64,000 nt of DNA, from positions 10,368,602 through 10,432,601 of the forward strand of contig OZ020257.1 in NCBI GenBank assembly GCA_963971285.1, given 5' to 3'. Numbering within the stretch: position 1 is the first letter of the stretch; each line of letters opens with the position of its first letter. This stretch comes from Astropecten irregularis (taxonomy: Eukaryota > Echinodermata > Asteroidea > Paxillosida > Astropectinidae). The notes beneath the pieces were generated by a model. It was not told where the DNA came from. It saw only the letters and a list, made by a program, of their open reading frames with translations, and did not search any database. The translations under genes were made by a program, and so were the position numbers. Below are positions 22,195 to 34,865 of this stretch, one piece after another.

Positions 22195-23213
22195 CTAAAT
22201 TTGAAGGGAATGTGGAGAACAATGTGCAGGGTTTGAAAGTTAAATCCGGTAAGAAATTAGTCAGCTATAAACAGAAAACGAAGGCGGTAATCCAATCATA
22301 TTATAACCCGTGTGGCGGATCTCCGTTCAGGAGCAAACTAAAGTTGTTATTTATATCACTAAGTATGGAGATACGAAAAAGGGACGACCTGCAAATTATT
22401 AAAGGGGCATTATAAGATTTGCAAAGATATGCGTTTTGGCTGAATTTGGTACTTAAAAAGAACGTTCGTCTGAACAATTTAGTAGCATTTCAAAAGGGTG
22501 GTGTAACTGTGAAGGAATCGAAGGGGACAAGGTTATTTCGGCGGTATTTCTTCTTTCCAGATGAACGAAGTGTAACAAGGTACATGAAACAATGTCTGTA
22601 AGGAAGTTTAAGACCTTCACTTCTATTTAAAAGACACTCAATCTTGATTTCCTTGAAAAACCCAGCATCTGATGAACCAAGATATTCCATTGTGAATGTT
22701 TCCAATGTTTACGAACTGTTGAGTCCATTTCCTGTCTCAAACTCAATTAATTTTGTTGGAGGCCTTGCAAATCCTGTACGCTGCCTTTAATTCCTGTATT
22801 TCTTCAAACCAGTGTTTTCATTATTTCCATTTTTTTGTTCAACGAAGAATGAGTGGCCATGTCCAAATTCATTCTAGCTTCATTCTGTACGCCTCTCGAG
22901 CATTTTCAGGATTACAAACCTAATACAATGATCGACGGATAATGATTACATGATAATCGTTAAAGGTCTATCTCCCAACGACGGAAATGTTGGTCACTTG
23001 TTAATGGAACAAAATGTATAGATCCGCCCTACGCACGCGCTTTGTGGAATGGGATCCAATCGTTGCATCTTATAACAATTGAAAAGAGAATTTAATGCAG
23101 CAATTTCCCCAAATTTTATGATTAGTTACTGAGCCTTTGCGATATTGGAAAGATTAAACCGCTGACGTGACCCCAGCTAGCTTGATGGGGTCTAGTGACA
23201 TGACATCTGCATT
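22195..23213. other. U1 upstream region of C1q gene 1, no gene
   Basis: Likely promoter or intron region of gene 1, strongly conserved with the other units. It includes a 60-codon open frame (22419-22601) that I reject as coding. Nothing else recognised. Confidence 0.5.
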
Positions 23214-23568
23214 AAAGGTAGTATCATACTTTGGTAAGACACCAAAACAGAAATGTTAACAGATTTACGTATAACTTACAGGGTATGAAGATGGCCGGTG
23301 GTAGAATCATACCGTTAAATTGTTTCCGCCTATAATGGTGTGTTTATCCTGAAAATAGTAAAACAACGACCGAAAATATTTTTGATGTTTTAAAAGATCA
23401 AAAATAAAAGAGAAATTCACTGGTCGTTTTTTTTTCACTGTTTTCTCAAAAAGCGGGCACCGTATGGGACTGAAGTTTTCCCACATGACTATTACTGTAT
23501 CGTCCTTGATATTTTTGCCCATGAATCTGTATTTCTTTGACAAAAACCTAAGTATGATATTACCTTTA
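23214..23568 (+). repeat. TTAA MITE, family 1 (U1 copy)
   Basis: Complete inverted ends. The copies at the same unit position in U2, U3 (truncated) and U4 show it was inserted before the array duplicated. It is followed by a B-box-like GTGGTTTCTAATCCCACC piece of an older tRNA-SINE. Confidence 0.8.
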
Positions 23569-23794
23569 ATAAGCAGGAGGTCGTGGTTTCTAATCCCACC
23601 CGAGCCGGCATATGAATTGTCAATGAATGTGCACTCAAAATGCACTGAACACCCAATGCTGATACACGTCAATGAAGAACTCAACTAATTTGAATAATTC
23701 TATCACCCCGACGTCTTAGTAACAATGATAATTATTGCTGCGGTTTTGACTTTGCGAATTCTATATAATAAATTCAATACTTTTCTTAATCATG

Positions 23795-24090
23795 AAATAA
23801 CCACACGGGAAACTGTCTGAATTAATTTGAAGAGGCTAATGAAAAGAGAACAAACAAGCGGCGCACTGAACACCGATTACCAGCGCATGAGCTACCAAGC
23901 ACTGTGTTGTTGGTCTCCATACATGTAGTCAATTATAGTATCTCTTTTCGTTTGGCAGTTAGAAGCCAGAAACCACTCCCAAGGATCATTGAAGATACGT
24001 ATACGCAGCATTAACAATGCAACAACCTAAGGAAACGCTACACGAGGAATTACTCAAAGAGGATATGGCTTTTTTTATATAATCAATATA
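23795..24090 (-). mobile_element. tRNA-derived SINE (older, shared copy, U1)
   Basis: Minus-strand copy with tail GGTTATTTCAT at the left. The tRNA part contains GGTAGCTCATGCGCTGG, and the upstream part ends at the AGGATATGGC motif. Orthologous copies are in U2 (32264-32610), U3 (truncated) and U4. Compared with U2, part of the B-box region is lost. Confidence 0.65.
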
Positions 24091-24375
24091 TAATCATTGA
24101 AAAGTGAACAAAGAAAAATTGACTGGAGCGGGATTCGAACCGGCGACCTCCTGAATACCGTACAGGCGCTCTACCAACTGAGCCATCCAGCCCTATGTTG
24201 GTGGTGACCCCAATAGTCAACTATCCTTGTTCGTTTGGCAGTCAGAAGCCATGAAACCACGCACACACCGCCACACCCCAGGGATCGTTTCAATGATACA
24301 CGCAACAATGCTGCAACCTGGGAACGGTACATGGGGGATCACTCAAAGAGGATACGGCTTTTTTATATAACTTAC
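24091..24375 (-). mobile_element. tRNA-derived SINE (second copy, private to U1)
   Basis: Sits directly beside the older SINE. From the minus strand: upstream part, then A box TGGCTCAGTTGGTAGAGC, B box GGTTCGAATCCCGC and tail TTCACTTTTCAATGA. U2 and U4 lack it. It closely matches the copy at 14645-14945. Confidence 0.7.
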
Positions 24376-26268
24376 AATCATTTACATGTCATTTCAGTAC
24401 TGTGGGAAGCTTTGGAATGCTTGAATAAAACCTGAGATAAAGATTTCAAAAGATTTTAAGATTGAGATTTCAAAACTGTATGACGGTTTCATCTTCTTGA
24501 TATAACAATAGTACACAACATTTAAAAATATTTTAATAAACATAAAGAACTGTAAGTTGAATATTTATTTGAATTATCATACTGAAGAAAAGAAGAGGGA
24601 ACGAAACCTAAAAAGCGCACGCCTGTGTTAGGATAGCCCACTGAAGAAACAATGCAGTAAAAGCTACATATGTGTACCTTACAAAAAAATACAGACAAAA
24701 TAAATGAAATGTATAATAGTGCACAGAGACCGAAAACAGATTAAATTATCAGGATGGAAAGTGCAATGGATTGGTGCATTGTAAGTGGTATCGTTTAAGT
24801 TGACTTTTCAAACTATTGTAAGATATCGATTCGCTGAGAGCCAGTGGCAGAGTGTTCTATAGTTTGGGTTCAGTAAATCTAGTCAAGAATCAGATGCCCT
24901 GTGTTGAGGAATGTGAACGAGTAGGTTAATTAAGACTTGGTTATTGTACAAACATTTACATAATAGACTGAGTAAGCAACTTTCAGTAGTATTTACAGAT
25001 AGAATGAGGCTCTTTTTTCACATTTCTCAAGATTAGTTGGCTATAAACCATGGACGATGCGTTTCTTGTAATTCATCGACCATTTTTTTCGCAAGACAGT
25101 CGATTTATCTAAATTCGTTCGAAATTTCCCCACTCAATATTACAATATATGGATAGTAAGAGAGCTTGAGTACTAGCGAAGAGTAAAATTTGGCAGTGAG
25201 TGATTGGTTACCAGCGCTGTCAATCAAATATCCCGTACGGTGATCATAAACACATTAGAACAGTGACTTGTATTTCACTGACAGATCATAATATTCACGT
25301 TAATGTAAGATGCAAGTAGCACGTACCATTGACTTACAGGTCATTACCATAAATTATGTAAACGTATGGTATATAATACATCCACCAGTTACTTGATTGA
25401 CAGATGACAATGAATATGCATTAAGCAGTGTATATAACAGTGGTTTTGATTGGATGGCATTTATAGACACACGTTAACTCAGTCTATGCATGCTTTGAGT
25501 TGTACTCTATACACTTGTCGTAATAAGGAAATATTCCGATCTTATCGATAGACAATGTATAAAGCAACCGTAGATCCATACAGCAGTGCCTGTAAACTAA
25601 ACATTGTACAAACCAATTTGTAGTCTATTCTGGAAACGTGACCATAGTTATGTCAATTCAAGTTTGTTTGGTTTTCAGTCACCGACATCGATTGGGTTCG
25701 TGTAATTGATTTATTGTGGAATTATGATAACCAGTTAACCTTGGGATTTTGTGATTCTACCTTTTTGACTCGATATACAGTCGGTTTAAATGACTCCATT
25801 GGCCTTCAAAGTGGAGGGACGCTTCCTAAAAAACTTACGGCTTGGATAAAACATATTTGGTTTTTTTTTCTTGGGGTGATTAGCAAATGTTCTTATCGGC
25901 AAACTATTAAAAATTGTAACGTGTTTCAATGATTGAGATTTAAAGTAGAATTCTCAGTATTGTTTCCAAAGATGAGAGACTCCCGGTTGGTGTAGTGCCA
26001 CTGCTAAGTTTGTGGATTTTAACTCGATGGTCAAATATTTTATTGAGTTTGGCGCACCCATATAAAATGGCAGCGCCATCCGTAGCAATCGTCGTCATAG
26101 CGCCACCACTCAGTATGAATAGAAAGATCAGACAGAGGCTGTAAAACCTATTTCCTTTTCTAGAGATAATGTTAAATGTTTGCTGTAAACGTCATTTCTA
26201 GGGCACTTAACACCCGGTATTACATTTATACTGCATGTAGTTTCTTATCCCGAGCCTGTGGCGTGCGC
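24376..26268. other. U1 inter-gene DNA, no gene
   Basis: Array DNA conserved with the other units but without a supported gene. U1 lacks the 311-bp TTAA insertion (empty site GTTAATTAAGAC near 24934) and the splice-donor segment found in U2 and U4. Confidence 0.5.
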
Positions 26269-26379
26269 GTTTGGAACGCGTTTGCCAAGTTGTCGACAAA
26301 CTGCCGCGCATTTTCCCACATGCGCAGTTTGTCGACAAAATTAATTCCACGCATTGTGATTATCCAATGCGTTGCAAAC
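26269..26379. repeat. 111-bp fold-back (U1 copy)
   Basis: Outer arms GTTTGGAACGCG and GCGTTGCAAAC are inverted; inner arms TTGTCGACAAACTG and CAGTTTGTCGACAA pair perfectly. It occurs in U3 and U4 at the same place and truncated in U2. Probably an old MITE. Confidence 0.65.
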
Positions 26380-27119
26380 TCATGGTGGCGCACTATTGTG
26401 AATCGGCCGTATTCGAATTAACCCTCTTCCCAAAATGTCTGACCCCAGCCCGACATTAATATAACCCAAACTCTCACATTATATACACCCAGCCCAGCCG
26501 CAGTTTTAACCCTTGTTCGTTAACATCACATCCCCTGTCTTAACCTTAGCCCCAGCCCTAACCATACAAGTCCCATGCCATAATCCTCAAAGATAAAAAC
26601 CTTGCCACAAACAACCCTTTATTCTTCTGAGGTGTCAACCTTGCCTTTGCATTGTTTTCCCATATACCAGCTGACCCCCTGTTGTTGATTAATTGTATAA
26701 TCTGTGATAGTTCCGGAAATATTTCATCAAAGAGGCATGTATAAAGGAATTTTGTGTATGGAATGTTGGGATAAAAGTTTGGACTTTTCCATGGAATGTA
26801 CGTGCATATTCATGTCATCTAGAGATGTTTGTATCAGTACATTTGCATATGCATCATCCCTGACTGTCCTGAGTTGTAATGAAGGTTGCGTCTGTGAGTT
26901 CCAGAGACGTCTGTTAGTTCCCGATAGCGAATCATACCAGTTGAGACGGTGAGGGCGATGAACTCCCCATTCTGCAGCCCCGAGTCCAATCGAACGGCGG
27001 TTTTTTTATATATATTTTTTTTTTAATATTATTTCATTACATTTGCCATTTATTCATACCGTCTCATCTTCAGACAAAATTCCTTATGTATCATTAATTG
27101 TCCAAGTTTGTTTGTAAAT
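26380..27119. other. U1 array DNA with CCCAGCCC/AACCCT-rich stretch
   Basis: C-rich low-complexity sequence (ACCCAGCCCAGCC, TTAACCTTAGCCCCAGCCC) followed by AT-rich DNA. A GTG-initiated 82-codon frame at 26704-26952 is conserved among some units but is not credible as a gene. Confidence 0.4.
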
Positions 27120-27420
27120 AAAATATCATTGTCTCATGTTCTCCCAGTATATAAACGTATCTGCCTGATACTGTGCTATTGTCTGTTGCTGGTTTCCCTC
27201 ATTATCAGAGTCATATCCCTTTTCCTGTAGGTTTCTGCCTAATTGCGCTTGACTATTGGACTTATTGCCTGTAAGTTTTACATACGTAACACAGGATATA
27301 TTTTCAGCATTCACTGTGGTGACTTTAAAGACGGATATGTAGGGTCTTAAGGGTCGCAATATTGATCCTGATTTGACAAGGGCAACCGACAAAATAATGT
27401 GGACCATATGTCATTACGGA
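27120..27420 (-). pseudogene. Relic exon pair of an unidentified host gene (U1 copy)
   Basis: In minus sense an acceptor-like tract precedes DQYCDP and KVTTVNAE-like coding sequence. A second acceptor-like TTACAG is followed by KGYDSDNEGNQQQTIAQYQA, which looks like a polar cytoplasmic tail. U1 has a stop after DQYCDP and a shifted frame. The family is not recognised. The U2 copy is the only one open across the first block. Confidence 0.3.
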
Positions 27421-28406
27421 TTATTGCTTAAGTGAGGGCGCCCAAACGAAACAAGCGGACTTGATAAGCACAGGAGTAGAACTTGGGACAAGTCTACTAG
27501 TTTCGGTGGAAACAATACAAAAAGACAAATCAGAATGCATGTCAACCTGACACTGCGTCTGCAAGAATATTACTTCAAGTAAACTATTTAGGAAAGTAGT
27601 CGTATACAGGATTAAGACTAGACTGAAAGTCTGCTTGCGGTCACTGGAAGGATAATTAAGATGAAGTTTGTCTACCTGACAAATGTAGAAAATGCTTCAA
27701 GAAAGTGGATGAGCAACTAAACATGAACAAACCAGTAAATGCATGCAGTTACAACTTAAGAAAAGATAGATTTTTGAAACATTTACATGTGAAATCAGAG
27801 GCGTAGATAACGGGGTCGTACGTCTCCAGAATTTCTTGTCACATGAAACGTGCACAATCGTACTATAAACTTACGACCAAGCTAGAGGATCACCCCCAGG
27901 TCTGAAGACTTGTCTATACGCCACTGTGTGAAATGGAGATTGTGAAGACCGAATGGGAAAATTTTGAGACGTTGGCGGCAGCAGACCGGAGTCTCATTTT
28001 TGCTTGCTCTGGGCATGCGCGCACAATTAATTGTGAGCATGCGTGCGCAATCAAATTGAAGACCCAGTTCCAAAGTCTCCCATTGTACGAATCTTCTTGG
28101 GTTTTTACAAAGACTGGATTGTGACCCATCGCAACGAGTGAATTTATAACATAATTTACTGAAAATGATAATCAAAATGCGGATGAATAGGGTGAACAAG
28201 AAATAGTGTAGTATTTTTTTCGGAATATGGCCACAATTTATTTCTTTTATATTGAATGTTTTAAAACAAAATACATTTACCAAACATGTTTCCACAGATG
28301 GTTGCAAAGATTATAAGATAATTGGAAGTTTATCAGGTGGCATGTCAATTAAAAGAATTGTTCATAATTCCACTTTAGCATTATACGTTGTTTCAGGTAA
28401 AATCAT

Positions 28407-28533
28407 ATGGTGGCGCAGGAGGGACATCGCACATCACAAATATCTGCAAACATATTTGTGATGTACGACAGTCGTACATCACAAATATGTTTGCAGATAT
28501 TTGTGATGTGCGATGTCCCTCCTGCGCCACCAT
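28407..28533. mobile_element. 127-bp perfect palindrome, private to U1
   Basis: Two 63-bp arms, exact reverse complements around a single A. Each arm itself contains ACATCACAAATAT in both orientations. Flanking TAAAATC is doubled. U2 (about 39139) and U3 (about 48845) show the uninterrupted empty site GGTAAAATCAGCAAATC. This is a recent insertion of a fold-back element. Confidence 0.85.
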
Positions 28534-29435
28534 AAAATCAGCAAATCTACTCATTATACTAAACCATCAATAAGATAGTTCGATGGGCTGTTATTTTTGA
28601 ATAAGGGTTCCATGCATTTTAATATTTATATCAGTCACAATTTCGGCAACTGGGTTCACTCTCATTCTCAAACCTCGTAAGAAAGGCCAACAGATACAAA
28701 GAATAGGAAATCAGCGATATAAACATGAAATGCCAAAAATGTAACATCATTAAATTAAAGTATTGGTTTTAATGTGTTCGGGCATGTTTTCTGCTCTGAA
28801 AAATTTGTTTTAAAGTATTTTCTAATAATGTGTATCGATACCAGTACCTGTCATAATTTATTTATACCACGTAAATGTTATTATTATTGATAAAGAATAA
28901 TTAAAATATTTTAATCATCTTAAAAACAAGTTTCTGATTTCGCAATTCCTTGTCTATTCGTTAATTACTCACAACCATTAGCCGGAACAGATATAATGCA
29001 TTGATTAGAAATTCTGCACTTACCATGTGATGGTTTTAACCAGGTCAATCGTTGCTTTTATCTAGGGCTGATATTTTAATTGATCTAGAATCTAGAATTT
29101 CTTTGTTGTCAACAATCCCCTCTAACTAAATGAAGGAATGTATGATTGAAGTATGATTATTGTCAGGAATGTGATGCCTTCTGTAAATGTGTAATTTGAT
29201 ACCATGTGGTGTAATCACAACCTTCATGATATCTTGATCCTCTCAATTGTTTCTTCCTTTTCAGCAAATCATCATAACAGCTGGTTTAATCATTTTACTT
29301 TCAGACATTATCATGCTAATTCGAACTGAACCGAACTTCACATAGATGTTTTACCAAACAAATCTCATAATTTTGTGTGAAAACGAACAGTTTATGCGAA
29401 ACCACAATTTAAGAAGTTTGTCTCAAATTTCAATT
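28534..29435. other. U1 right end, no gene
   Basis: AT-rich array DNA, conserved with U2 (39150-40027) and U3. No gene or repeat recognised. Confidence 0.5.
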
Positions 29436-29828
29436 TCCGTAAGAAGCCTAACTTGTATGACAACTATAACCGACAATAAGGCTCCGCCCTCAAGCTATTT
29501 ATAGAACACCCCGTTTCTATTTACAGCTATAGTTACCCGGATGTTCGGTGAAATTGCACAATGTTTTACGTATACTAAGAGCCTATGCGTCAAGCGAAAT
29601 AAACAACCCACGTGACTTGATTATAATACACGATTATATAGCACTGTTACAAATAAATCACCAAAAATAATTTATATAGGCCAATTGTTTTGTTCGTTTC
29701 TTCTTTTTTTTCTGCAAGTGACAGATATACATTAGATTATATGGAATGTATACTTTTTACTTTTGCATATTGACCTATTCCCTCTAGTATTGAGAATCGC
29801 TCAGGATGGTTGTAGAATTTCGTTTTGT

Positions 29829-30635
29829 CTATTCGTAAAGTACGAATCCACTGAATGTACCTTGGTAGGAAGACACCTTCCCGCCAACTGTCAAATACAC
29901 CTCGTCCTCATCTTGGAGGGCAACCAACGCACTACTAGATGCCTGTTCGTATCCATCTGATCTAGAACTGTAGGCTCTGGCAATATAGACACCATTTCTT
30001 TCAAGACGTACAAAGAGCCGATTACCAGGATACTTGGTCAAAGAGAACATAAAGACGTAGGTGCCCGGGATACTACATGTGAAGGCACCCGTCTCAAGAC
30101 TGATGTTAGTACCCGGCGCAAGCATCAATGTACTATCGAAGGGCAAACGGGCATAGCTACTAGACTCGAAAACCGAAGTGCGCTGCATTGTAAAAGCTAC
30201 TCGGCGGTTGGTGGGTGCTTCCCCTCGGTTCCCCTTCTCACCCTTCAGACCAATTCCCCCTTTTTCTCCAGCTAATCCTGGTGGACCGAGTGGACCCATC
30301 TTTCCGGGCACGCCCATGCCATCTTCTCCTTTGGGTCCAGGGTTCCCGGGCTCTCCTTGCTCACCCACGGCTCCAGTCTCCCCTCTGTCACCTTTGGGCC
30401 CTAGTAGACCAATTTCACCCTTTGGACCCACTGGTCCATAGGGTCCTGGTTGGCCTGGTATACCGGGGATGCCTGGTACTGCAGCAGGTCCCTGGCAGCA
30501 CATTTCACCACACTCTGGAGCAGCATGATTCATATCACTATCTGCGGGAACAGTGTCGGTAATAGCAGCTTGTAGCTTGAGTAAATCGCTCGTCAGGATG
30601 GAGACAACGAGGAGAAATGTCAGTCGCTTATGCAT
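29829..30635 (-). CDS. Secreted collagen-C1q domain protein, array gene 2
   Basis: 268 aa with the gene-1 architecture. It differs from gene 1 at 15 positions: one in the linker (P37H), two in the stalk (GATGG becomes GEKGG) and twelve in the C1q head. Eleven of those lie in residues 219-265, the predicted distal strands and loops. The acceptor-like AG directly before ATG is kept. The reading frame is intact, with signal peptide, linker cysteines and N177 sequon, so it is presumably functional. Confidence 0.9.
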   Translation of the reverse strand: MHKRLTFLLVVSILTSDLLKLQAAITDTVPADSDMNHAAPECGEMCCQGPAAVPGIPGIPGQPGPYGPVGPKGEIGLLGPKGDRGETGAVGEQGEPGNPGPKGEDGMGVPGKMGPLGPPGLAGEKGGIGLKGEKGNRGEAPTNRRVAFTMQRTSVFESSSYARLPFDSTLMLAPGTNISLETGAFTCSIPGTYVFMFSLTKYPGNRLFVRLERNGVYIARAYSSRSDGYEQASSSALVALQDEDEVYLTVGGKVSSYQGTFSGFVLYE

Positions 30636-31681
30636 CTAAATTTGAAGGGAATGTGGAGAACAATGTGCAGAGGTTAGAAAGTTAAATCCGGTAAGAAATT
30701 AGTCAGCTATAAACAGAAAACGAAGGCGGCAATCATGATCATATTATAGCCCGTGTGGCGGATCCAGTTGGGATGCACACCCCCCGTTTAGCCGCAGACT
30801 AATGCTGTTATTTATATCACTAAGTATGGAGATATGAAAAAGGAACGACCTGCAAATTATTAAAGGGGGCATTATAAGATTTGCAAAGATGTGCGTTTTG
30901 GCTGAATTTGGTACTTAAAAAGAACGTTCGTCCGAAAGATTTAGTAGCATTTCGAAAGCGTGGTGTAACTGTGAAGGATTCGAAGGGGACAAGGTTATTT
31001 CGGCGGTATTTCTTCTATCCAGATGAACGAAGCGTAACAAGATACATGAAACAATGTCTGTAAGGAAGTTTAAGACCTTCACTTCTATTTATAAAAAGAC
31101 ACTCAATCTTGATTTCCTTGACAAACCCAGCATCTGATGAACCAAGATTTCCCATGGTGACTGTTTGCAATGTTTACGAACTGTTGAGTCCATTTCCTGT
31201 CTCAAACTCAATGAATTTTGTTGGAGGCCTTGCAAATCCTGTACGCTGCCTTTAATTCCTGTATTTCTTCAAACCAGTGTTTTCATTATTTCCAATTTTT
31301 TGTTCAACGAAGAATTAGTGGCCATGTCCAAATTCATTCTAGCTTCATTCTGCACGCCTCTCGGGCATTTTCAGGATTACAAACCTAATACAATGATCGA
31401 CGGATAATAATTACATGCTAATCGTTATAGGTCTATCTCCCAACGACGGAAATGTTGGTCACTTTGGAAAGCAACAAATGTATAGATCCGCCCTGTAACG
31501 CACGCGCTTTGTGGAATGGGATCCAATCGTTGCATCTTATAACTATTGAAAAGAGAATTTAATGCAGCAATTTCCCCAAATTTTATGATTAATTACTGAG
31601 CCTTTGCGATATTGGAATAGATTTAACTCGCTGACGTGACCCCAGCTAGCTTGATGGGGTCTAGTGACATGACATCTGCAT
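30636..31681. other. U2 upstream region of C1q gene 2, no gene
   Basis: Conserved 5' flank with the 60-codon frame at 30881-31063 (rejected as coding). No other feature. Confidence 0.5.
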
Positions 31682-32036
31682 TAAAGGTAGTATCATACTT
31701 TGGTAAGACACCAAAACAGAAATGTTCACAGATTTACGTATAACTTACAGGGTATGAAGATGGTGGTGGTAGAATCATACCGTTACAATTTTTTCCGCCT
31801 ATAATGGTGTGTTTATCCAGAAATTAGTAAAACAACGACCGAAAATCTTGTTGTTCTTTTAAAAGATCAAAAATAAAAGAGAAATTCACTGGTCGTTTTT
31901 TTTGTACTGTTTACTCAAAAATTGGGCACCGTATGGTATTGAAATTTTCCCAGATGACTATTACTGTATCGTCCTTGATATTTTTGCCCATAAATCTGTA
32001 TTTCTTTGACAAAAACCAAAGTATGATATTACCTTT
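31682..32036 (+). repeat. TTAA MITE, family 1 (U2 copy)
   Basis: Ortholog of 23214-23568 with complete ends, followed by the same B-box-like remnant (GTGGGTTCTAATCCCACC). Confidence 0.8.
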
Positions 32037-32263
32037 AATAAGCAGGAGGTCGTGGGTTCTAATCCCACCGAGCCGGCATATGAATTGTCAATGAATGTGC
32101 AATAAAAATGCACTGAGCACCCAATGTTGATACACGTCAATGAAGGACTCAACTAATTTAAATAATTCTATCACCCCCAACGTCTTAGTAACAATGATAA
32201 TTATTGCTGCGGTTTTGACTTGCGAATTCTATATAATAAATTCAATACTTTTCTTTATCATGA

Positions 32264-32610
32264 AATAACCACACGGGAAACTGTCTGAATTATATTTTAG
32301 GCTAATGAAAAGAGAACAAAGAAACAATGACTGGAGCGGGATTCAAACAAGCGGCGCCCGGAACACCGATTACCAGCGCATGAGCTACCAAGCACTGTGT
32401 TGTTGGTCTCCATATACATGTAGTCAATTACAGTATCTCTTTTCGTTTGGCAGTTAGAAGCCAGAAACCACTCACATACCACTATATCCCAAGGACCATT
32501 GAAGGTACGTATATACGCAGCATTAACAATGCATCAACCTAAGGAAACGCTACACGAGGAATTACTCAAAAGAGGATATGGCTTTTTATAATTATAATCA
32601 ATATATTATC
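32264..32610 (-). mobile_element. tRNA-derived SINE (U2 copy, most complete)
   Basis: Tail GGTTATTTCAT at left. B-box region GACTGGAGCGGGATTCAAAC and A-box region in reverse (ACCAGCGCATGAGCTACCAAG) are followed by about 180 bp of upstream body to AGGATATGGCTTTT. TTATCAT occurs at both edges and may be the target duplication. Confidence 0.65.
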
Positions 32611-32772
32611 ATTTACATGTCATTTCAGTACTGGGAAGCTTTGCAATGTTTGAGTAATACCTAAGATATAGATTTCAAAAGATTTTAAGATTGAGATTTC
32701 AAAACTGTATGACGGTTTCATCTTCTTGATAAAACAATAGTACACAACTTTTAAAACAAATTTAATAAACAT

Positions 32773-33879
32773 TGTCACAAGGTGATCATAATTATTTTAA
32801 TCGAAGTGACTCTTTAAATGAAAGACTAAAATTTAATTTGGGCGACCTACAATTCCTGAGTTTAGTTTGATGCAGGGGTGGTGATAAACGAGATTTATTT
32901 TCCTGTGGGCCGCCGCACCCAACTGGTGCAGAAGTTAGTGAACCGTTAAAGAATGGGGTCGTGTATATAGTGTAAAGTTGTCATTGGCTGGCGAGCCTGT
33001 AGTATGCATAAATTTGCATGTTGAAAAGATATTTTGGGTCTCGATGCCTTTACTGAATTCTTGGACCACAGTATGGGTCATTGCAAAAATTCTCACTTAG
33101 GGTGTGTTGGAGATTTTGGAGATGAGATTCCGTGGAGAGGGTTGCAACCAGCCAAGATGCATTGAGGTGTTATTTTTTAGGAAAATTGAAGTAGCACAGA
33201 GAAGCTAAGGAGAGGGCACAGCAAGCCAGCCTTAGGCAACCTAATTTAAGCGGGCCATTTTGAAGGCAAATCCGCCGATGGGACAAACAAACTAGGAACA
33301 CCGGAAATCCTGTAAGTTTAATAAAAATGAATTATCTTGTTTGTTTAAAATGTATTAACCATTGTATTTGATTTTCGGAGATTTTCAAATCAACTATACT
33401 TGCTCGACCCAGATCGATAAAATGTATGTTATTAATGTCTGATTATAAGTTAATTTCATGGCGACTAAGAAAGAATACGTCGTGCTAAAATTACTGTTTG
33501 GTTGACCCACCTAGAACTATTAGTGGAAATGTGATTTAAATTATATTTTCAGAGCTTTTGGGGTTGAGAGACGAGTACGTCCACTGACCACAAATGACAG
33601 GGCCGGATCGCAGCGGCGAACTAGGGACCGCCACCGTAGCTTATGGAACCCCCCCCCCCCCATTGCGTCAGGACCACAGAAAACCCGAGACGATTGACGT
33701 AGGCCATAAATCTAGTAGATTATAAATGTTAGTATTTGATTGATTGAACTGTAAATAAATTGTATAAATTGTAATATAGTCAGAAGGATCCACTGTGTTT
33801 TATTTCATCTTGTGTTCCGGGACTCGGTTGGGCTACCGAAGGTCCATCTTTTGGGTTGTGCCAACCCTGGGATGTGACA
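32773..33879. mobile_element. Solo LTR of an LTR retrotransposon (U2 copy)
   Basis: 1107 bp beginning TGTCACAAGG and ending GGGATGTGACA, so TG...CA with short inverted ends. It is flanked by the 5-bp duplication AACAT (32768-32772 and 33880-33884). U1 and U4 show the empty site. No internal coding region is adjacent. The TGTCAC/GTGACA ends suggest Ty3/gypsy-type, but the family is not proven. It is a fossil shared with U3 at the same site. Confidence 0.8.
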
Positions 33880-33884
33880 AACAT

Positions 33885-34259
33885 ATAATATGTAAATTGA
33901 ATGTTTAATTGAATTATCATACTGAAGAAATGAAGAGGGGACAAAACCTAAAAAGCGCACGCCTGTGTTAGGATAGCCCACTGAAGAAACAATGCAGTAA
34001 AAGCTACATATGTGTACCTTACAAAAAAATACAGACAAAATAAATGAAATGTATAATAGTGCACAGAGACCGACAACAGATTAATTGTTGGATTGGTGCA
34101 TTGTAAGTGGTATCCTTTAAGTTGACTTTTCAATTAAACTACTGTAAGATATCGATTCTCTGAGAGCCAGTGGTAGAGTGTTCTATAGTTTGGGTCCAGT
34201 AAATGTAGTCAAGAATCAGATGCCCTGTTTTGAGGAATGTGAACGAGTAGGTTAATTAA
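33885..34259. other. U2 array DNA, no gene
   Basis: AT-rich unit DNA matching U1, U3 and U4; no feature recognised. Confidence 0.45.
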
Positions 34260-34570
34260 ATCACACAGTATAATGGTGATGAGAGGAGAAAATATCCCAT
34301 GACATGTTTTGTCTGAAATGCCATATTCGTTCAGAAATAAATGAAACTATTTTCCGATCGGAATAAATCGCTTCGATGCGTTTTATTCATTCGTTGAAAT
34401 GTGTACAGTTTTCTGTACACGGGTTTTCACTATTTTCTCGCGACCCAGATGGCTGATTGACCTCAAACTTCTACAGGTTTGTCAAATAAGGTATATGAAT
34501 GATGGGTTACATAACGTGCTTTCACTGTCAGCAACGGGTTTGTCGCAAAAACCAGTTCTGTACCATCCCT
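34260..34570 (-). repeat. 311-bp TTAA insertion related to family 2 (U2 copy)
   Basis: Flanked by TTAA on both sides (34256-34259, 34571-34574). The interior carries GATGGCTGATTGACCTCAAA, close to the family-2 motif. U1 and U4 have the intact empty site GTTAATTAAGAC; U3 has the insertion (44267-44587). Confidence 0.75.
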
Positions 34571-34865
34571 TTAAGACTCGGTTATTGTACAGACACTTTG
34601 CATAGTAGACTGGGTAGCATTTTTCAGTATATAGTATTTACACATGGAAAAAGGCTCTTTTTCAAATTTCTCAAGATTGGTTGCATGGCTATGAGTCATG
34701 GACGATGCGTTCGTTATAATATTCATCCAACAATCCATTTTTGCAAGACAGTCGATGTATCTAAATTCATTCGAAATTTCCCCACTCAACATTACAATAA
34801 TGGATAGAAAGGGAGTACTAGCGAAGAGTATAGAGTTTGAAGAACTTTGAAAGGAACTTTATGTT

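Larger units (their letters stand above)
21032..29435. repeat. Tandem unit U1 of the C1q array (8.4 kb)
   Basis: The unit starts at GTAAGAAGCCTAACTT, which recurs at 29436 and, in altered form (ATAAAAAGCCTAACTTG), at about 40030 and 49730. It contains C1q gene 1, a family-1 MITE, two SINEs, a GTTTGCAACGCG hairpin, a relic exon and a private 127-bp palindrome. It lacks the solo LTR and the 311-bp TTAA insertion found in U2 and U3. Confidence 0.85.

Noticed and set aside
22419-22601. 60-codon frame upstream of each C1q gene, present in four units
   Set aside because: It starts at TTG, and the eight differences between the U1 and U2 translations are all amino-acid changes, so it shows no sign of protein-level constraint. 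Its conservation reflects recent unit duplication.
24115-24195. tRNA gene on the minus strand
   Set aside because: Same SINE family as 14645-14945, with shared flanks beyond the tRNA part.
26704-26952. 82-83 codon frame conserved in U1, U2 and U4
   Set aside because: No ATG start, broken in U3, no domain; explained by duplication of the unit.
27882-28307. 141-codon minus-strand frame and equivalents in other units
   Set aside because: Frame changes between units and no family features; overlapping frames on the other strand are equally open.
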